The position numbers and the translations under genes are program-made. Of a stretch of 64,000 bases of DNA, positions 55,450-64,000 are shown piece after piece (positions within the stretch are counted from its first letter, which is position 1; each line of letters starts with the position of its first letter). This stretch comes from Paenibacillus oralis (GTDB lineage: Bacteria; Bacillota; Bacilli; Paenibacillales; Paenibacillaceae): the NCBI RefSeq assembly GCF_003863965.1, contig NZ_RRCN01000001.1, forward strand, positions 979,042 through 1,043,041. The letters run 5' to 3'. The notes beneath the pieces are model-generated. The model made no database searches, had not been told where the DNA came from, and saw nothing but the letters and a program-made list of their open reading frames with translations.

Positions 55450-56279
55450 TGACAGGGTCATCCCGAATGAAAAAAGCATCCGCGCTCGTGTTGAACGTAT
55501 TGCTGCTGGTTGCGTTCATTTTCCCGCTGCTCATGATCATCGTGAACTCGTTGAAATCGCGGATCGATATCGTGCGCAATCCGCTTGCGCCGCCGGCGGA
55601 CTGGAGCTTTGCCAACTACACCGAAGCTTATAAGACCATGGGATTCGGCAGCGCCTTTGTCAATTCTTTGATCATCACGGTCTTCGCCGTCGCGTTGATC
55701 TTGATTTTCTCTTCCAGCCTCGCTTTTTTCCTGGTGAGATGGAAATGGAAAATCAATCATATCATCCTGCTGATGCTGATCTCTTCGATGATTATCCCGT
55801 TCCAGGCGATCATGATTCCGTTCGTCTCGGTGTTCGGATCTTTGGACATGCTCAGCAGCAAATGGTGGCTCATTTATTTTTACCTCGGGTTCGGCATCAG
55901 CTTGTCGACCTTTATGTACCATGGTTTCATTAAGGGCGTCCCGGTCGATATGGACGAAGCGGCGCTGATTGACGGGGCCGGACGAATCAAGCTGTTCAGC
56001 AGCGTGATTTTCCCGATTTTGAAACCGATCACGACCACGATCGCCATACTCAACGTACTTTGGATTTGGAACGACTTTCTTCTTCCTTCGCTGGTTCTCA
56101 TATCGCCGGAAGATCGGACGTTACCGCTGTCCACCTTTTATTTTTTCGGTAAATATACGTCCAATTACGGAGTAGCCATGGCGGCGCTGGTTCTTTCGAT
56201 GATTCCGATCGTGATTTTCTACGTAGCGATGCAGCGGCAGATCATCCAGGGCGTCGTGGAAGGAGCCGTCAAATCGTAA
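55446..56279 (+). CDS. Sugar ABC transporter permease (MalG/UgpE type)
   Basis: This is a 277-aa partner permease with six helices and the EAA loop DEAALIDGAGRIKLFSSVIFPIL. Starts within the stop of the first permease, so the two are made in equal amounts. There is no ATP-binding gene in the operon; sharing a general MsmX/MalK-type ATPase is the known solution in Bacillus. Confidence 0.94.
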   Translation: MMTGSSRMKKASALVLNVLLLVAFIFPLLMIIVNSLKSRIDIVRNPLAPPADWSFANYTEAYKTMGFGSAFVNSLIITVFAVALILIFSSSLAFFLVRWKWKINHIILLMLISSMIIPFQAIMIPFVSVFGSLDMLSSKWWLIYFYLGFGISLSTFMYHGFIKGVPVDMDEAALIDGAGRIKLFSSVIFPILKPITTTIAILNVLWIWNDFLLPSLVLISPEDRTLPLSTFYFFGKYTSNYGVAMAALVLSMIPIVIFYVAMQRQIIQGVVEGAVKS

Positions 56280-56321
56280 CCGGACTATAGAGACAAAACG
56301 AAACAAGGAGCAGGAGAGCCC

Positions 56322-58004
56322 ATGAATCAGGAGTGGTGGAAACAAAGCGTTGTCTATCAAATTTATCCGCGCAGCTTCAAAGACAGTAACGGGGATGGGA
56401 TCGGCGACATCAAGGGAATTACGCAAAGCCTGGATCATTTACAAAACCTGGGCGCCGACGTCATTTGGCTGTCGCCGGTTTACCGTTCCCCCAACGATGA
56501 CAACGGGTACGACATCAGCGATTACCGCGCCATTATGGATGAATTCGGAACGATGCGCGATTTCGACGAAATGCTGATTGAAGCCCATGCCAGAAATATA
56601 AAAATCATGATGGATCTCGTCGTGAACCATACCTCGGACGAACATCCCTGGTTTATCGAGTCGCGCAGCTCGAAGAGCAGCCCTTACCGCGATTATTACG
56701 TGTGGAGACCGGGGAAAAACGGCGGTCCTCCTAACAACTGGGGCTCCTTCTTCGGTGGGAGCGCCTGGGAACACGATCCCGCCACTGGCGAATATTATTT
56801 GCATTTGTTCAGCAGGAAGCAGCCCGACCTGAATTGGGAAAATCCGCAATTGCGCCGGGAGGTGTACGATCTGATGACCTTCTGGCTGGACAAAGGCGTG
56901 GACGGATTCCGGATGGATGTCGTTAATTTCATATCGAAAGACCAAAGTTTTGGCGACGGCGTTGTTGGCGATACGGCTTACGGCGACGGCGGGCCCCACT
57001 TCACGAACGGCCCCCGCATTCATGAATTTCTCCACGACATGAACCAGGAAGTGCTCGCTAAATACGATACGATCACGGTCGGCGAAATGCCAAACGTGGG
57101 CGTCGAGGAAGCGAAGCTGTACACCGCCAAGGAGCGCCAGGAGCTCAACATGGTGTTCCATTTCGAGCACGTTGATGTCGGCAACGGCAAATTCGGAAAA
57201 TGGTCCCCGCAGCCGTGGAAGCTGACGGATTTAAAGACGATTTTCACCCGTTGGCAAAAAGGGCTGGAAAAACAGGGCTGGAACAGCTTGTACTGGAGCA
57301 ACCATGACCAGCCGCGGGCGATTTCCCGCTTCGGCTGCGACAGCGAGGAATACCGCGAAATATCCGGCAAAATGCTGGCCACCTGCCTGCATATGCTCAA
57401 AGGGACGCCTTACATTTATCAAGGCGAAGAGATCGGAATGACCAATGTCCAGTTCGAATCCGTGAACGACTACCGCGACATCGAAACTTTAAATACGTAC
57501 AGAGATTATCTGGCGGCCGGACTACTTACCCATGGGGAAATGATGAAGGCGATTCACGAACGCAGCCGCGACAACGCCCGCACGCCGATGCAGTGGACGG
57601 ACGCGGAGCATGCCGGATTTACGGCCGGGCAGCCTTGGATGGCCGTGAACCCGAACTACCGCTACATCAATGTCGAAGCCGCAATGCGGGATCAAAATTC
57701 GATTTTTTATTACTATCAAAAACTGATCCGCCTGCGCAAGGAAAATCCGGTGATCGTGGACGGCGGCTACGAGCTGCTGCTGGACGATCACGAACAAATA
57801 TACGCCTACACGCGGACTCTGCAAGAAGACCAATTGCTCGTGATCTGCAATTTTTCCGCAGAACGTCCTCTGTTCACGCTGCCGGAAGGTTTGACCCGCA
57901 CCCGGGCCGAACTGCTGATCTCCAATTACGAGGCCGATGATGAGGAAGATTTCCGGTCATTCCGGCTTAAGCCGTATGAAGCCAGAGTGTACCGGTTGAA
58001 ATAA
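56322..58004 (+). CDS. GH13 alpha-glucosidase (oligo-1,6-glucosidase / MalL-like)
   Basis: This 560-aa cytosolic glycoside hydrolase cuts alpha-glucosides such as isomaltose, sucrose or maltose. All GH13 conserved regions are present: [26 protein letters not shown] with nucleophile Asp199, TVGEMPN with acid/base Glu255, and YWSNHDQPR with Asp329. Val after the nucleophile (DVVN) favours alpha-1,6 and sucrose-type substrates in this subfamily, as opposed to the Thr of alpha-1,4 enzymes. GGAGCAGGAG precedes the ATG. A trehalose-6-phosphate hydrolase role is less likely since the operon has an ABC rather than a PTS transporter. It is 34 bp before sucrose phosphorylase. Confidence 0.92.
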   Translation: MNQEWWKQSVVYQIYPRSFKDSNGDGIGDIKGITQSLDHLQNLGADVIWLSPVYRSPNDDNGYDISDYRAIMDEFGTMRDFDEMLIEAHARNIKIMMDLVVNHTSDEHPWFIESRSSKSSPYRDYYVWRPGKNGGPPNNWGSFFGGSAWEHDPATGEYYLHLFSRKQPDLNWENPQLRREVYDLMTFWLDKGVDGFRMDVVNFISKDQSFGDGVVGDTAYGDGGPHFTNGPRIHEFLHDMNQEVLAKYDTITVGEMPNVGVEEAKLYTAKERQELNMVFHFEHVDVGNGKFGKWSPQPWKLTDLKTIFTRWQKGLEKQGWNSLYWSNHDQPRAISRFGCDSEEYREISGKMLATCLHMLKGTPYIYQGEEIGMTNVQFESVNDYRDIETLNTYRDYLAAGLLTHGEMMKAIHERSRDNARTPMQWTDAEHAGFTAGQPWMAVNPNYRYINVEAAMRDQNSIFYYYQKLIRLRKENPVIVDGGYELLLDDHEQIYAYTRTLQEDQLLVICNFSAERPLFTLPEGLTRTRAELLISNYEADDEEDFRSFRLKPYEARVYRLK

Positions 58005-58038
58005 ATACCGCTTATTTTCCGATAGAGAAGGAGAACTT

Positions 58039-59481
58039 ATGAAGATTAAAAATGAAGCGATGCTGATTACGTACGCAGACAGCCTCGGGACAAACTTGAA
58101 GGAATTAAATCAGGTGCTGGACAAGCATTTGCAAGGAGTCGTCGGCGGCGTTCACCTGTTGCCTTTCTATCCTTCTTCAGGCGACCGTGGATTTGCCCCC
58201 ATGGATTACACCAAGGTCGATCCGGCCTTCGGCGATTGGTCCGATGTCGAGCAGATGAGCCAAAAATATTACATGATGTATGATTTCATGATTAATCATA
58301 TCTCCCGGCAATCGCCGTATTTTCAAGATTTTTTGGAGAAAAAAGACGAGTCCGCTTACAAGGATCTGTTTATCCGCTACAAAAATTTCTGGCCCGGCGG
58401 AGAACCTACCCCGGAGGACGTGGATTTGATCTACAAGCGCAAGCCGCGCGCCCCTTATGTCGAGGTGACCTTTAAAGACGGGAGCACGGAAAAGGTATGG
58501 TGCACCTTCGACGAGCAGCAGATCGACCTGGATGTGACGACAGACACCACGAAAAAGTTCATCCGCGACAATCTGACGTTCTTGGCCCAAAAAGGAGCCT
58601 CTATCATCCGGCTTGACGCCTTTGCTTACGCCAACAAAAAAATCGGCACGAACTGCTTTTTCGTGGAACCGGATATTTGGGACATGCTGCGGTATTCCGA
58701 GGACATCATTTCCCCTTCCGGGATTACGGTCCTCCCTGAAATTCACGAGCATTACAGCATTCAGCTGAAAATCGCCGAACAGGACTATTATGTGTATGAC
58801 TTCGCCCTGCCGATGCTGGTGCTGCATGCCTTGTACAGCGGCCAGGTCCACCGGCTCGTTCATTGGATGGGCATTTGCCCGCGCAAGCAGTTTACCACGC
58901 TGGACACCCATGACGGCATCGGGGTCGTCGACGTTAAGGATCTGCTGTCCGACGAGGAGTGCGAAATGACCCGGGAGAGCCTGTACAGCCAGGGCGCCAA
59001 CGTCAAAAAGATTTACAGCACGGAAGCCTACAACAATCTCGATATTTACCAAATCAACTGCACTTATTATTCGGCGCTCGGCAACAATGACCAGAGCTAC
59101 TTGTTGGCGCGGGCGATTCAATGCTTCGCTCCAGGCATCCCGCAAATCTACTATGTAGGCTTGCTCGCCGGCGAAAATGATATCGAGCTGCTGGAGAGCA
59201 CCAAAGAAGGGCGGAACATCAACCGCCATTACTACACGCTGGAGGAGATCGAACGCGAAGTGGAACGTCCTGTCGTGAAACAGCTGTTCCGGCTGCTGAA
59301 GTTCAGAAATACCTGCCCGGCGTTTGACGGAACCGTCGAAGCCGAGCAAGTGGACGTCAACAATTTGCGGATCGTTTGGAAAAATGGCCTTTCCGAAGCG
59401 AAGCTGGAAGCGAACCTCGCTACCAAACAATTCAGCATCCGATACAAAGACACAGAAACAGACTGGACCACATTGATGTAG
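58039..59481 (+). CDS. gtfA: Sucrose phosphorylase (GH13_18)
   Basis: The enzyme splits sucrose with phosphate into glucose-1-phosphate and fructose, saving one ATP. The 480-aa product matches the family closely: [38 protein letters not shown] with nucleophile Asp193, [10 protein letters not shown] with Glu234, and [14 protein letters not shown] with Asp292. These positions agree well with the known bifidobacterial enzyme. Last gene of the operon, followed by a strong terminator. pgcA at 28 kb could take glucose-1-phosphate into glycolysis, and the ROK kinase at 61 kb could take fructose. Related glucosylglycerate or sucrose-6-phosphate phosphorylases cannot be fully excluded by sequence alone. 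Confidence 0.92.
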   Translation: MKIKNEAMLITYADSLGTNLKELNQVLDKHLQGVVGGVHLLPFYPSSGDRGFAPMDYTKVDPAFGDWSDVEQMSQKYYMMYDFMINHISRQSPYFQDFLEKKDESAYKDLFIRYKNFWPGGEPTPEDVDLIYKRKPRAPYVEVTFKDGSTEKVWCTFDEQQIDLDVTTDTTKKFIRDNLTFLAQKGASIIRLDAFAYANKKIGTNCFFVEPDIWDMLRYSEDIISPSGITVLPEIHEHYSIQLKIAEQDYYVYDFALPMLVLHALYSGQVHRLVHWMGICPRKQFTTLDTHDGIGVVDVKDLLSDEECEMTRESLYSQGANVKKIYSTEAYNNLDIYQINCTYYSALGNNDQSYLLARAIQCFAPGIPQIYYVGLLAGENDIELLESTKEGRNINRHYYTLEEIEREVERPVVKQLFRLLKFRNTCPAFDGTVEAEQVDVNNLRIVWKNGLSEAKLEANLATKQFSIRYKDTETDWTTLM

Positions 59482-59512
59482 TTCTTAAGCGAATAAGTCA
59501 CACTTAAGAAAC

Positions 59513-59559
59513 GACGCCTGCCAGGGATAAAATTTCCCGTGTACAGGCGTCTATTTTTT
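59513..59559 (+). terminator. Terminator of the sugar operon
   Basis: GACGCCTG and CAGGCGTC outer stem with GGGAT/TTCCC inside, then TATTTTTTG. Confidence 0.9.
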
Positions 59560-59594
59560 GCTGCTGCTAGGTTATGCGCCCCGCCCGGCTGAAT

Positions 59595-60602
59595 TCAAGA
59601 CTGCTTCTTCAGCTTTGCCACCAGCTCTTCGGACAGCCCCGTAACTTTAGCCACCAGCGATATCTCCATTCCCTCGCGAAGCATATTGAGCGCCGCCTTT
59701 TCCATGCCCTTTTCGATTCCCTTTTCCATTCCCACTGCTATGCCTTGTTCAATGCCTTGTTCAATGCCTTTCTCCAAGCCTTCTTCCAAACCTTCCTTCA
59801 AGCCTTCCTCATACCCCAAACGACTCCACACAGGCATCAGTTTCATAATAGACTCACCTACCTCCGGGTATTGTTCTTTCAACTCTTCCAGCAACCGCTT
59901 GTCTTGCTCGGGATCGGCATTGAAATACTGATCCGCCACCGACATGATCAAGGCCATTCGCGCATCATCCAGCTTTCCTTGTAGCCGTAAAATCATCCGT
60001 AAATACGCCAGGCGTATTTCTCGCTCTTCTCCCTCAGTATAGCCCATTTTCGCCAGCAGTGCAGCAGCCACCGGATTGCCGGAATCGATAAATTGCCGCC
60101 AAGGTTGCTTCCGCAGTTCCACCTTCATAAATTCAAACCAAAGAATAGGCTGCTGCGGCGTACTCATCACCAGCGTATTTTTCTCCTCCTTAGCCTCGTC
60201 CGCTGTAAAAACAGCGATGGGAATAATCAGTTTATACTCCTTCCGATGCCGCTCAAACAAACGGCTGAAGTAGATGAACATTCGCTCGTGGAAGTCGTTC
60301 TCCCGATAGGACTGCGGCTCGATGTGGATCAATATGTACGCATCCAGCTCCAAGTATCTCGTCTCCAGCAGCAGATCCAGCGTCCGCTTCTCCTCGCCAA
60401 CGATATCCACAAGCAGCTCCTGCATTAAAAAACGGGTATGACGATGATCGAGCAGCTTGTCCAGCTCAGGAAAAAACAGTTCGATAAACTCCGCAAAAAA
60501 GGTTTGCAGCAGCTTCTTAAACGCTTCGTCATGTGGGGTGAACGCCCTGCCTTTCGGCCATCTTGCTTTCTCTTCTTTTACCGCTAGTTCATAAGCACTC
60601 AT
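59595..60602 (-). CDS. Rpn-family PD-(D/E)xK nuclease with tetrapeptide-repeat tail
   Basis: This is a 335-aa protein of the Rpn (recombination-promoting nuclease) / 'putative transposase' family. FTPHDEAFKKLLQTFF, TLDLLLETR with Asp76 and LIHIEPQSY with Glu95 and Gln97 give the D...ExQ nuclease core. Residues about 270-315 are a string of tetrapeptides of the form GLEE/GIEQ/GMEK (about ten in a row), a hallmark of this group and a site of slippage. The E. coli Rpn proteins cause DNA breaks and RecA-independent recombination and can limit phage. GGAAGGGATTAATC precedes the ATG. A family-2 repeat and a strong terminator lie upstream of it. Confidence 0.9.
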   Translation of the reverse strand: MSAYELAVKEEKARWPKGRAFTPHDEAFKKLLQTFFAEFIELFFPELDKLLDHRHTRFLMQELLVDIVGEEKRTLDLLLETRYLELDAYILIHIEPQSYRENDFHERMFIYFSRLFERHRKEYKLIIPIAVFTADEAKEEKNTLVMSTPQQPILWFEFMKVELRKQPWRQFIDSGNPVAAALLAKMGYTEGEEREIRLAYLRMILRLQGKLDDARMALIMSVADQYFNADPEQDKRLLEELKEQYPEVGESIMKLMPVWSRLGYEEGLKEGLEEGLEKGIEQGIEQGIAVGMEKGIEKGMEKAALNMLREGMEISLVAKVTGLSEELVAKLKKQS

Positions 60603-60649
60603 GATTAATCCCTTCCCCTTCCTCTACCATAATCCAACAATTTTGCAAC

Positions 60650-60698
60650 AAAAAAAGCACACCGCCACAGCGCCCCTAAGGCGCCAGCAAGTGTGCTT
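60650..60698 (-). terminator. Strong terminator between the ROK kinase and the Rpn gene
   Basis: AAGCACAC and GTGTGCTT outer stem, GCGCC/GGCGC inner stem. On the minus strand TTTTTTTGTTGC follows. It is 350 bp after the ROK stop, so the transcript it ends would include the family-2 repeat. Confidence 0.85.
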
Positions 60699-60789
60699 CA
60701 CTTTTTCGTTTCATTTATATATACACTATATCATCGATCAGCATGGGAAAGCAATGCCGTTGAAGTAGCAGTAAACATCGTCTTTTTCC

Positions 60790-60972
60790 TAACGGACTGA
60801 AATGACGCTATTCTTAATTTCCCAGCCTATTTCCCAAGCTTACGGACCAGAAGGACCTTATTCGATCCAAAACAAGCTGAAATGTTCCGCTTTCACCTGA
60901 ATAAGGTCTCTGGTGTCCGTTAAAAGTTGGAAACATGGTTATTGGGCCAAATAAGCGCTCTGGTGTCCGTTA
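60790..60972. repeat. Four-unit inverted intergenic repeat, family 2, copy C
   Basis: Forward units begin at 60790 and 60840 (TAACGGACTG...GACGCTATTC; TTACGGACC...GACCTTATTCG). Reverse units end at 60922 and 60972 (both ...CTCTGGTGTCCGTTA). Steps are exactly 50 bp on both sides. The spacer between the forward units again reads ATTTCCC...TATTTCCC. The rest of 60603-61050 contains the terminator at 60650 and no gene. Confidence 0.9.
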
Positions 60973-61050
60973 CATTCAAAACCGGGCCCGCTTTTCGGTC
61001 CATTCTGTAGATCAGGCTTGGAAAAAGCGCCTTTTGACCCCCGCTCAGAT

Positions 61051-61932
61051 TTACACGGACAAGGCCGCGTCGGCCAAAGCCAGCGCGCCGGCCAGTCCGG
61101 CATTGTCGCCGAGCCCCGGCGGAACGATATAATCGGCGATTCCCTCACGCAAGCTCGGGTGCTGGACGTACCCATTCAGCAGAGCCTGCAATTTGCTTGC
61201 GATCAGCGGGAAGAGTTGGCTCTGCTTCATGACTCCGCCGCCCATAATGATCTTTTGCGGAGAAAGCACGAGAATATAGCTCATCAACGCCTGCGCCAAG
61301 TAATAGGCCTCCATTTCCCAAGCCGGATGGTCGGGAGGAAGATCCGCGCCGTTGCCGACTCCCCAGCGTTTCACAAGCGCAGGTCCGGCCGCCAGGCCTT
61401 CCAGACAATCCCCATGATAAGGACATGTGCCTTCATATTTGTCGTCCGGATGACGGCGCACGAGAATATGCCCCATTTCGGGATGGGACAAGCCGTGAAT
61501 CAGCCCACCGTTTAAAGCGGAGCCGGCCCCGATCCCCGTTCCGACCGTGATGTAAAGGCAATTGTCCAGCCCTTGGGCCGCACCCCAGCGCAATTCGCCC
61601 AGCGCCGCCCCGTTTACGTCCGTGTCAAAGCCTACCTTGCAGTTCTTGGCCTTTTGAACGGCCCCGACGAGATCAAAGTTGCTCCAGTGCGGCTTCGGCG
61701 TTGTCGTGATATAGCCATAGGTCGGGCTCCCCGGAATCGGATCGATCGGCCCAAACGAGCCGATGCCTATCGCCTCAATCTCCTTATCCCGGAAATAATC
61801 GTGCACCCGGCCCATCGTCTCTTCCGGCGTCGTCGTCGGAAAACTGACCCGGTCCAGAATCGTGCCGTCCTCATGGCCGATACCGCATACAAATTTGGTT
61901 CCACCGGCTTCAATAGCCCCCAGCAGTTTCAA
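61051..61932 (-). CDS. ROK-family fructokinase
   Basis: This 293-aa kinase phosphorylates fructose with ATP. The N-terminal phosphate loop EAGGTKFVCGIG, the catalytic DTDVNGAALGE (Asp105), TVGTGIGAG, and the zinc-binding HPEMGHILVRRHPDDKYEGTCPYHGDCLEG with its His and Cys ligands are typical of bacillary fructokinases. The start is TTG 61932, nine bases after GGAGG; an in-frame TTG at 61941 touches that site. It lies 1.5 kb from sucrose phosphorylase on the other strand and would consume the fructose that enzyme releases. A manno- or glucokinase activity is possible, as ROK specificities overlap. Confidence 0.9.
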   Translation of the reverse strand: MKLLGAIEAGGTKFVCGIGHEDGTILDRVSFPTTTPEETMGRVHDYFRDKEIEAIGIGSFGPIDPIPGSPTYGYITTTPKPHWSNFDLVGAVQKAKNCKVGFDTDVNGAALGELRWGAAQGLDNCLYITVGTGIGAGSALNGGLIHGLSHPEMGHILVRRHPDDKYEGTCPYHGDCLEGLAAGPALVKRWGVGNGADLPPDHPAWEMEAYYLAQALMSYILVLSPQKIIMGGGVMKQSQLFPLIASKLQALLNGYVQHPSLREGIADYIVPPGLGDNAGLAGALALADAALSV

Positions 61933-62035
61933 TGATGCCAACCTCCATTTTCAGTCGCAGATAAGATATATCCAACGTTACCATATCAGTATTATAAAAA
62001 TTATATCATGATATTGGCCGCGTTAATAGAATATC

Positions 62036-63058
62036 CTAATCGGCTCCCGAACCCAGCACCTCGGCGGTCCATCTGCCGATCAGGCGCTCGCGGTTTTTGC
62101 CGGCCCATTCAAGGTCGTATGGAATGGCATTCAGTTTCTCCAAGGGGATCGCTTCCTCGGGGGCAACGGCGTCGGGATTCGTCAACTGCTGGTAATTGCC
62201 GACCTGCTTGCCGAGTTCCTGAGCTTGCTTGGTTAGCGCCCAATCGACGAACTGCCGGGCCTCCTCCTGATTCGGTCCGCCCTTGATGATGCCAACCGCC
62301 CCGATTTCGTAGCCGGTTCCTTCGGTTGGAAAGCTAATGACGAGATTTTGAAACCCTTCTTTGTAATATTTGAGCGCATCATGAGCAAACATGACCGCCG
62401 TGCCTGACTCCCCCATGCCTACCGTTCGCCCCGGAACGCTCCCGGAGGTGGTGTAAATGACATTTTGCCGATGCAGCCGGCGCAAATAGTCAAACGCCTG
62501 ATCCTCGCCAAACAACTGCACAAGCGTAGCCATCGTCGTATAGGCCGTGCCCGATGAACGGGGATCCGCCATCGAGATCATCCCCCGGTACTCCGGCTGC
62601 AGCAGGTCATTCCACGATTGAGGGGCTTGCAGCCCTACCTCCTGCAGCCAGGTTTTGTTGGACACAAACGCGATGGAACCGACGTAAATTCCCGTCCAAT
62701 ATCCGCTCGGATCGCGATACTCGCGGGGAATCGACGCGGCATTTTGCGAATGATACGGTTCCAGCAAGCCTTCGGTTTTTGCTTGAATAAACGTATCCGC
62801 CGGTCCGCCATACCACACACTCGCTTTGGGCGCGTTCCGCTCCCCCCGGATTCGCGCCAGGATTTCCCCGCTCGACATCCGCACATAATTCACTTTAATG
62901 CCGGTCTGCTTCTGGAACGTCTCGATCGCCTTGATGGCGTGATCCTCATACAGTCCCGCATACACCGTCAACGTTCCTTGACTCTCCCTGCCGCAAGCGG
63001 TCAGAAGCAGTGTTACCATAAGGGACAGCAGCACTATACCTAAAGTTATTCGTTTCAT
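62036..63058 (-). CDS. Iron/phosphonate/polyamine-type ABC substrate-binding lipoprotein
   Basis: This is a 340-aa lipoprotein with lipobox LTAC (Cys22) and a family-1 binding fold of the FbpA/AfuA/PhnS group: LTVYAGLYEDHAIKAIETFQKQTGIKVNYVRMSSGE, PKASVWYGGPADTFIQAKTEG, and GIIKGGPNQEEARQFVDWALTKQAQE. Members bind Fe(III), 2-aminoethylphosphonate or similar. The Tyr pair that holds iron in FbpA is not clear, so the ligand is open. It follows the ATPase gene at 63109 with a 50-bp gap; permease genes should lie beyond the right edge or be absent. Confidence 0.88.
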   Translation of the reverse strand: MKRITLGIVLLSLMVTLLLTACGRESQGTLTVYAGLYEDHAIKAIETFQKQTGIKVNYVRMSSGEILARIRGERNAPKASVWYGGPADTFIQAKTEGLLEPYHSQNAASIPREYRDPSGYWTGIYVGSIAFVSNKTWLQEVGLQAPQSWNDLLQPEYRGMISMADPRSSGTAYTTMATLVQLFGEDQAFDYLRRLHRQNVIYTTSGSVPGRTVGMGESGTAVMFAHDALKYYKEGFQNLVISFPTEGTGYEIGAVGIIKGGPNQEEARQFVDWALTKQAQELGKQVGNYQQLTNPDAVAPEEAIPLEKLNAIPYDLEWAGKNRERLIGRWTAEVLGSGAD

Positions 63059-63108
63059 GCCGCCCCTTCTCCCCCTTGCTTGATGTCATCCGAACGTAAT
63101 GTTTTGGG

Positions 63109-64000
63109 TTAAATTAAATGAAGCGCATCTTCGGCAAACTGCAGCGATACGTTAGCGCCAACCGCGTAAACCTTCTCCTGGATCGGGTTATGCTCGGTAA
63201 TTTGGAACAACTGGCCGGCAAACTGCACTTCGTATTCCTGCGTCTGCCCCATGAATACGCTCTTTCGCACGACACCCCGGTGCACCGATTCATTGGACAA
63301 GGATACGGCTTCCGGGCGGATTACGACGGTAACGCGGTCCCCCGCCTCAAAACCGTCCCGGCGAACCCGCAGCAAACCTGCGTCCGTCTCCACCAGCAGC
63401 CGCCCTTCCTCCGTTCCTTTCACCGTCCCCTCCATAAAGTTGGCGGTTCCGATAAAGTCCGCCACAAACTTCGTTTTGGGGCGCTGGTAAATCTCCATCG
63501 GTGTACCAACCTGCTCGATTTTCCCTTTATTCATAACGATGACTTTATCGCTCATGCTCATCGCTTCGCTTTGATCATGCGTGACATAAACGGCCGTAAT
63601 GCCGACCTGCTGCTGAATCCGCCGGATCTCGTCCCGCATCACCAAACGCAGCTTGGCATCCAGGTTGGACAACGGTTCATCGAACAGCAGTACGCCGGGT
63701 TCCATCACGAGCGCTCTGGCCAAGGCTACCCGCTGCTGCTGCCCGCCCGACAACTGGCCCGGCATCCGGTCCCGGTAATCCTGCAAATTCATTATATCCA
63801 ATACGGATTCAACTTTCGAGCCAATCTCCGGCTTGGCCAGCTTCTTGATCCTGAGTCCGTAAGCGATATTGTCGAAGACGTTCAAATGCGGGAACAGGGC
63901 ATAGGATTGGAACACCATCGTGCAGTCTCTCCGATTTGGAGGAATCCCATCGACCGCCTCATCCCCGAAATAAATATGCCCATCGGTAATCTCCTCGAAT
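63109..64000 (-). CDS. ABC transporter ATP-binding protein, 5' end outside window
   Basis: The frame is open to the right edge, so the N-terminus with Walker A is missing. About 297 residues are visible. Q-loop [14 protein letters not shown], signature [15 protein letters not shown], Walker [17 protein letters not shown], and the His-switch [15 protein letters not shown] are intact. The last 100 residues form a TOBE domain ([34 protein letters not shown]), as in PotA, FbpC and PhnT. It pairs with the binding protein downstream. It is not evidently the ATPase for the sugar operon, though promiscuous sharing cannot be ruled out. Confidence 0.93.
   Translation of the reverse strand, partial: FEEITDGHIYFGDEAVDGIPPNRRDCTMVFQSYALFPHLNVFDNIAYGLRIKKLAKPEIGSKVESVLDIMNLQDYRDRMPGQLSGGQQQRVALARALVMEPGVLLFDEPLSNLDAKLRLVMRDEIRRIQQQVGITAVYVTHDQSEAMSMSDKVIVMNKGKIEQVGTPMEIYQRPKTKFVADFIGTANFMEGTVKGTEEGRLLVETDAGLLRVRRDGFEAGDRVTVVIRPEAVSLSNESVHRGVVRKSVFMGQTQEYEVQFAGQLFQITEHNPIQEKVYAVGANVSLQFAEDALHLI

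Noticed and set aside
62036-64000. The ABC genes at the right edge as the missing ATPase for the sugar operon
   Set aside because: The ATPase is coupled to an iron/phosphonate-type binding protein on the opposite strand; sharing is possible but not supported by arrangement.

Overview
The window looks like a chromosomal segment of a spore-forming, flagellated, S-layer-bearing Gram-positive bacterium, most likely Paenibacillus or a close relative. Supporting features are several S-layer-homology (SLH) proteins next to a CsaB pyruvyl transferase, sporulation genes (spoIIQ, spoIID, spoIIID, an alpha/beta SASP), a Bacillus-type atp operon, AGGAGG-type ribosome binding sites, and gene order matching the upp-atp-murA-spoIID-spoIIQ-spoIIID-mbl-flhO-flhP-fabZ region of Bacillus subtilis. 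No rRNA, tRNA, IS transposase or CRISPR array was recognised. The genus call is inference.

Layout. 1-18 kb is a cell-surface region, mostly on the minus strand: a phosphodiester-glycosidase protein cut by the left edge, a DnaA-box cluster beside a nuclease-fold/winged-helix gene, an SLH surface protein, metK, an SASP gene, a large secreted protein started by TTG, two small secreted proteins sharing a promoter palindrome, and an S-layer protein with an elaborate leader. 18-30 kb holds a third SLH protein and the wall-polymer set (TagO-like, TagA-like, CsaB, DUF5693 membrane protein), then pgcA and fabZ. 30-37 kb is a cell-shape, flagellar and sporulation block. An hxlR/dehydrogenase pair (37.8-39.4 kb) interrupts the conserved order before murA. 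41-49 kb is DUF1146 and the ten-gene atp operon, followed upstream by wecB and upp. 52-59.5 kb is a LacI-type regulator divergent from a sugar operon (binding protein, two permeases, GH13 glucosidase, sucrose phosphorylase), with a ROK fructokinase at 61 kb that could use the released fructose. An iron/polyamine-type ABC transporter runs off the right edge.

How the genes fit together. CsaB adds the pyruvyl group that SLH domains bind, TagO- and TagA-like enzymes begin the polymer, wecB supplies ManNAc, pgcA supplies glucose-1-phosphate, and the SLH proteins are the cargo. The sugar operon has no ATPase of its own, so it probably borrows a shared one.

The most unusual signal is a set of intergenic elements of about 180-200 bp, each made of four copies of a short unit. 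Three unrelated unit sequences occur (family 1 at 3094 and 39400; family 2 at 34123, 37133 and 60790; family 3 at 37531). All share one geometry: two unit pairs with 50-52 bp inside each pair and a slightly longer central step. In family 2 the two right-hand units are the reverse complement of the two left-hand ones. I do not recognise these as a described class.
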